Shown here: positions 61,146-64,000 of the stretch, in pieces | Position numbering within the stretch: the first letter of the stretch is position 1 | Layout: every line of letters starts with the position of its first letter | DNA from: Candidatus Bathyarchaeota archaeon | Lineage (GTDB): Archaea; Thermoproteota; Bathyarchaeia; TCS64 | NCBI GenBank assembly: GCA_026394265.1 | Contig: JAPKYO010000024.1 | Span: forward strand, 16,971 to 80,970 | Length of the DNA stretch: 64,000 nucleotides | Reading direction: 5' to 3' | Program-made: the position numbers and the translations under genes | Notes under the pieces: model-generated | Seen by the model: only the letters and a program-made list of their open reading frames with translations | Told to the model about the DNA's origin: nothing | The model's database searches: none

Positions 61146-61723
61146 GTGAACGTCGTCGACGCCATAAACACGCGCAGGGCCTACAGGTCGCTCGAACCCG
61201 TCGAGATAACCGATGAGATGGTCAGGGACCTCGCGACACACGCCGACCTCGCCCCGAGCTGCAACAACAACCAGCCGTGGCGCTTCGTCTTCGTAAGGGA
61301 CCCGGGGCAGCTCGCCAAGGTGCACGCGGCGTTGACCAAGAGCAACAAGTGGATCGAGCTGGCGAGCATGATAGTAGCCGTCTTCAGCCGCGCCGGGGAG
61401 GACTGCAACGTCAAGGAGCGAGTTTACCACCAGTTCGACACGGGGATGGGCACCGCCTTCCTCATACTGCGCGCCACGGAGCTTGGCTCGTCGCCCACCC
61501 GGTCGCCGGCTACGACGAGGCCGCCGTCAAACAGGCACTCGGCGTCCCCGAGAACTACCAGATCATCACGCTCGTAAACGTCGGGAGGCACTCGGACAAG
61601 ATCCACCCCTACTTGACGGAGAAGCAGGCCGCAATCGAGGTGGAGCGCCCCGCGAGGTTCCCATTCGAGAAGTATGCCTTCCTAGACCGGTACACGCCGC
61701 CGGAGCCCCCACAGCAGACCTAG
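61146..61723 (+). pseudogene. Nitroreductase-family protein interrupted by a frameshift
   Basis: GTG at 61146 starts a typical nitroreductase (VDAINTRRAYRSLEP, then LAPSCNNNQPWRFVFV with the FMN-binding RRxxRxF-like segment). Near 61484-61488 the frame slips: one missing base (GGCTCG where GGCCTCG would read through) moves to +1, and the rest, LVAHPVAGYDEAAVKQA, continues in the other frame to 61723. The two halves give about 192 residues, the normal size. Either a true frameshift mutation or a sequencing error. Confidence 0.7.
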
Positions 61724-61776
61724 AACCCTCTACCACCTAGCGGCTTCAAAAATAAAAGGGGCGGGTGGTTTCCCGT

Positions 61777-62127
61777 CTACTTCGTGGCGATTGTGTACTT
61801 GACGCCGAGTGGGGCGAGCGTGTCATCGATCCGCTCGATGAGCATGTTGATCTGCTCCATCTTCGGCTCCTTGAACCACTCGAAGACGAAGTCGAAGTCA
61901 CCCATCTTTATCCCGCTCTTGCTGATTATCGTCCCGCAGCGCTTCTCGGGGACGCCGCCGATGGGCGAGAAGTAGTTCATGATGCCCTCCTGGGTGTTGA
62001 ACTGGGGCGTCGAGGACTCGATCATGGTGTCCATGATGCAGACCTCGGGCATGTTCACCGCGATCTTCTCAAGCGCCCTGATGGCCTTGAGGAGCGGCGG
62101 ACCGTAGACCCGGACGTAGCTCTTCAA
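61777..62127 (-). CDS. Conserved-type small hypothetical protein
   Basis: 116 residues, ATG at 62127. Sequence includes PPLLKAIRALEKIAVNMP, CIMDTMIESSTP, YFSPIGGVPEKRCGTII and FDFVFEWFKEPKMEQIN. No recognised family, metal site or signal peptide; a soluble alpha/beta fold seems likely. Host-like codon use and a clear start support a real gene. Promoter region TTTTATT upstream near 62160. Confidence 0.6.
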   Translation of the reverse strand: MKSYVRVYGPPLLKAIRALEKIAVNMPEVCIMDTMIESSTPQFNTQEGIMNYFSPIGGVPEKRCGTIISKSGIKMGDFDFVFEWFKEPKMEQINMLIERIDDTLAPLGVKYTIATK

Positions 62128-62194
62128 TCTTAGAACCTCAGATACGTTGATGGGAACGTATCTTAATAAAATTTAGCATCTGGAAGTGGATAGG

Positions 62195-62662
62195 TTAGAA
62201 CTTTTTTAGCTGCTTCTCGACCTCGGCGTAGTCTGGCTCAACCCCGGGGTCGTCGGAGACCCACTTCCACCGGAGCATCCCCTCGCCGTCTATGATGAAG
62301 ACGCTCCTCTTCGCCACGGTGTATCCCTTCATCCCGGCGAAGTCCCGCAGCTCGACGCCGAATGCCTTCACGGCGTCGCGGGTGTAGTCGCTGAGGAGGG
62401 GGAAGTTGAGGGCGTTGTCCTCATGGAACCCCCTGAGGGAGAAGGGGTCGTTTACGCTGATCCCGACTACCTGCGCGTCGAGCTTCTCCAGTTTGGCGAG
62501 GTCGTCGCGGAGTGTGCACATCTCCTTCTTGCAGACGCTCGTGAAGGCGCCGGGGAAGAATGCGAGGACGAGCTTCTTGCCACGGAACTCCTTGAGGCTG
62601 CGCTGCTTGAGGTTCAAGTCGAAGAGGGTTAGTTCGGGTGTCTTCTTTCCGATCTCGACCAT
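62195..62662 (-). CDS. Peroxiredoxin (AhpC/TSA family)
   Basis: 155 residues from the ATG at 62662; the frame opens earlier, but the family begins at MVEIGKKTPELTLFD. Peroxidatic Cys in FFPGAFTSVCKKEMCTLRD (near 46), with a second Cys five residues later. Resembles bacterioferritin-comigratory/Prx5-like enzymes that reduce peroxides with thioredoxin-type donors. Divergent from the VOC gene. Confidence 0.85.
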   Translation of the reverse strand: MVEIGKKTPELTLFDLNLKQRSLKEFRGKKLVLAFFPGAFTSVCKKEMCTLRDDLAKLEKLDAQVVGISVNDPFSLRGFHEDNALNFPLLSDYTRDAVKAFGVELRDFAGMKGYTVAKRSVFIIDGEGMLRWKWVSDDPGVEPDYAEVEKQLKKF

Positions 62663-62893
62663 GTTTTTCACTGGGTTCTCTTGGGAGTGGCTGAATTTTA
62701 ACCCGATTGAGGCATTAGGTGGTCTTGACGGGGTAGCAGAGGAGCACTTCAACTCCCCCCTACCCTAGGGTTTGTCACCGAGGCTCATAGAAATCGAATG
62801 AGATCTGGGATCGGCGGATTATAATGCTTATCAAGAGTTAGCCGACCTTGACGCGTCAAACCTCATAAACCCTCTCGGGGAAACATCCCTCAG

Positions 62894-63268
62894 GTGCATG
62901 TCTTGCCGAAGATCGATGGTTTGGTAACGTTCCTCTACTACGACGACCTCGCCGAGGCGACGAGGTTCTACACGGAGGTCATGGGCCTCAAGGTCATAGT
63001 CGACCAGGGCTGGGCTAAGATTCTGAGGCTCACGGGCAGCGCCAACGTGGGCCTCGTCGACGGCAAGAATGGCAGCCTGAAGCCGAGCAAGAGCAAGCCG
63101 GTGATGGTGACGATACTCGTCCCCGACGTTGACGCGTGGTACGCCCACTTCAAGAAGCTGGGCGTCGATACGATGAGTGAGCCGCACGACGAGCCCGGCA
63201 TGAACCTGCGCCAGTTCATGCTAAAGGACCCCGAGGGCTACGTCATCGAGATCCAGCACTTCTACTAG
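62894..63268 (+). CDS. VOC superfamily (glyoxalase/dioxygenase-like) protein
   Basis: 124 residues, two beta-alpha-beta-beta-beta modules: FLYYDDLAEATRFYTEVMG then VTILVPDVDAWYAHFKKLG, ending in DPEGYVIEIQHFY. The metal ligands of typical VOC enzymes (His/Glu) are only partly present, with Glu in IEIQ. Possible glyoxalase, isomerase or ligand-binding protein. GTG start. Confidence 0.78.
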   Translation: MHVLPKIDGLVTFLYYDDLAEATRFYTEVMGLKVIVDQGWAKILRLTGSANVGLVDGKNGSLKPSKSKPVMVTILVPDVDAWYAHFKKLGVDTMSEPHDEPGMNLRQFMLKDPEGYVIEIQHFY

Positions 63269-63333
63269 CCCCACTATCCGGGATATTTTGGTAAAGCATA
63301 AATTTCCCCCTTCATGGCTCATCAGGATACGTG

Positions 63334-64000
63334 ATGAGCGTCAAGACGCCGCGCCAGTACTACGACGAGGTACTGGATGCGCTTCAGGACCACCACAAGG
63401 CATTCAACAGGTACATCCCCCTCATCGCAAGCGAGAACATTCCGAGCCCCGCCGTCCGCGAGGCCCTCACCACAGACTTCGGCAACCGCTACGCCGAGGG
63501 CTGGGTAGGCGAGCGCGTTTACGCGGGCTGCGAGTGGATAGACAAGGTCGAGTCCATCTGCATCGACTTGGAGAAGAGGCTCTTCAAGGCGGAGTTCGTC
63601 GACCCCCGCCCCATCTCGGGAGTAGTCTCCAACCTCGTCGTCTACACCGCCTTCACGGAGCCCGGCGACACCATCATGGCGCTCCCCATCACCTGCGGGG
63701 GCCACATCACATACGGGCGCAAGAACCTCGGCGGCACCGCCGGCGCGGTCACCGGCCTAGAGGTCGAGTACCTCCCCTTGGACTACGATGAGCTGAACAT
63801 CGACGTCGATAAGACGGCGCAGAGGCTCATGAAGCTCGTCGAGGAGGGCAAGGCGCCCAAGCTCGTCATCTTCGGGGGCAGCGTCTTCCCCTTCCCCCAC
63901 CCCGTCGAGGAGCTGGCGGGCGTCTTCCACGACGCGGGCGCTATGATCCACTACGACAGCGCACACGTCAGCGGCCTAATCGCGGGCGGCAAGTTCCAGG
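63334..64000 (+). CDS. glyA: Serine hydroxymethyltransferase (GlyA), 5' part
   Basis: Runs off the right end of the window, 222 residues visible. LIASENIPSPAVREALT, NRYAEGWVGERVYAGCEWID, and the PLP-site region HYDSAHVSGLIAGGKFQ match SHMT; the PLP-lysine segment is beyond the window. Interconverts serine and glycine with tetrahydrofolate or tetrahydromethanopterin in archaea. ATG at 63334, a GTG lies just before. Confidence 0.92.
   Translation, partial: MSVKTPRQYYDEVLDALQDHHKAFNRYIPLIASENIPSPAVREALTTDFGNRYAEGWVGERVYAGCEWIDKVESICIDLEKRLFKAEFVDPRPISGVVSNLVVYTAFTEPGDTIMALPITCGGHITYGRKNLGGTAGAVTGLEVEYLPLDYDELNIDVDKTAQRLMKLVEEGKAPKLVIFGGSVFPFPHPVEELAGVFHDAGAMIHYDSAHVSGLIAGGKFQ

Noticed and set aside
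1..64000. CRISPR array or cas genes
   Set aside because: No regularly spaced direct repeats of 24-40 bp and no Cas protein motifs were seen; the DEDDy nuclease and PIN proteins are not Cas proteins.

Overview
The window reads as chromosome of an archaeon. The evidence is a CDP-archaeol synthase, RadB, an XPD/Rad3-type helicase, two S-layer-type secreted proteins, an archaeal SSV-type integrase, and many genes whose start codon (often TTG or GTG) lies about 24-30 bp downstream of a TATA-like box, as expected for leaderless archaeal transcripts. The GC-rich, compact host gene set (H+-pyrophosphatase, PyrI/PyrE fusion, metal pumps, GH116 glucosidase) suggests a Bathyarchaeia-like or related mesophilic lineage, but the lineage cannot be fixed from this sequence alone.

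Layout. 1-4716 is host: GH116 glycosidase (5' cut off), m5C RNA methyltransferase, a small zinc-ribbon protein, a SAM methyltransferase and a VapBC pair with a perfect operator palindrome. 4730-16485 is a mobile-element landing site at the 3' end of a tRNA-Gly(GCC) gene. A 26-bp tRNA scar (4730-4755) and a DEDDy nuclease gene look like the residue of an older insertion. Next to it is a 10,737-bp element (5671-16456) bounded by 49-bp identical tRNA-derived repeats. Its integrase gene is split in frame between the two ends: intN with a ribbon-helix-helix domain at the right, intC at the left. Between them are an SF3 helicase, a divergent possible regulator, and an unusual set of membrane proteins: three with cytoplasmic zinc ribbons, one of which ends in a LivK-type receptor domain, plus a collagen-like and a coiled-coil stalk protein with similar C-terminal heads. 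Related intergenic repeats and GC islands separate these genes.

16530-30340 is host again: H+-PPase, two C_GCAxxG_C_C redox proteins, a SpeD-like protein, Kef antiporter, ferritin-like protein, PP-loop protein, CsoR/P1B-ATPase metal pair, a decaying patch of small genes, a second PIN/AbrB toxin-antitoxin pair, and an Ada/AlkA alkylation-repair pair that meet end to end. AlkA has an in-frame TAG. 30340-32200 is a gene graveyard with IS5-transposase and terminase-like ATPase remnants.

32200-64000 is host: small membrane protein, ferredoxin, PfkB kinase, RadB, CarS, two tandem ribbon-helix-helix paralogues, an S-layer-like protein with an alanine-rich repeat tail, LivH permease, Rad3/XPD-like helicase, M20 peptidase, TPR protein, P2-type cation ATPase, amidase, HD-domain protein, UPF0324 transporter, histidine kinase, CDF transporter, SDR, a second large secreted protein, MFS transporter, PyrI-PyrE fusion, dihydrolipoamide dehydrogenase-like flavoprotein, a frameshifted nitroreductase, peroxiredoxin, VOC protein and the start of glyA.
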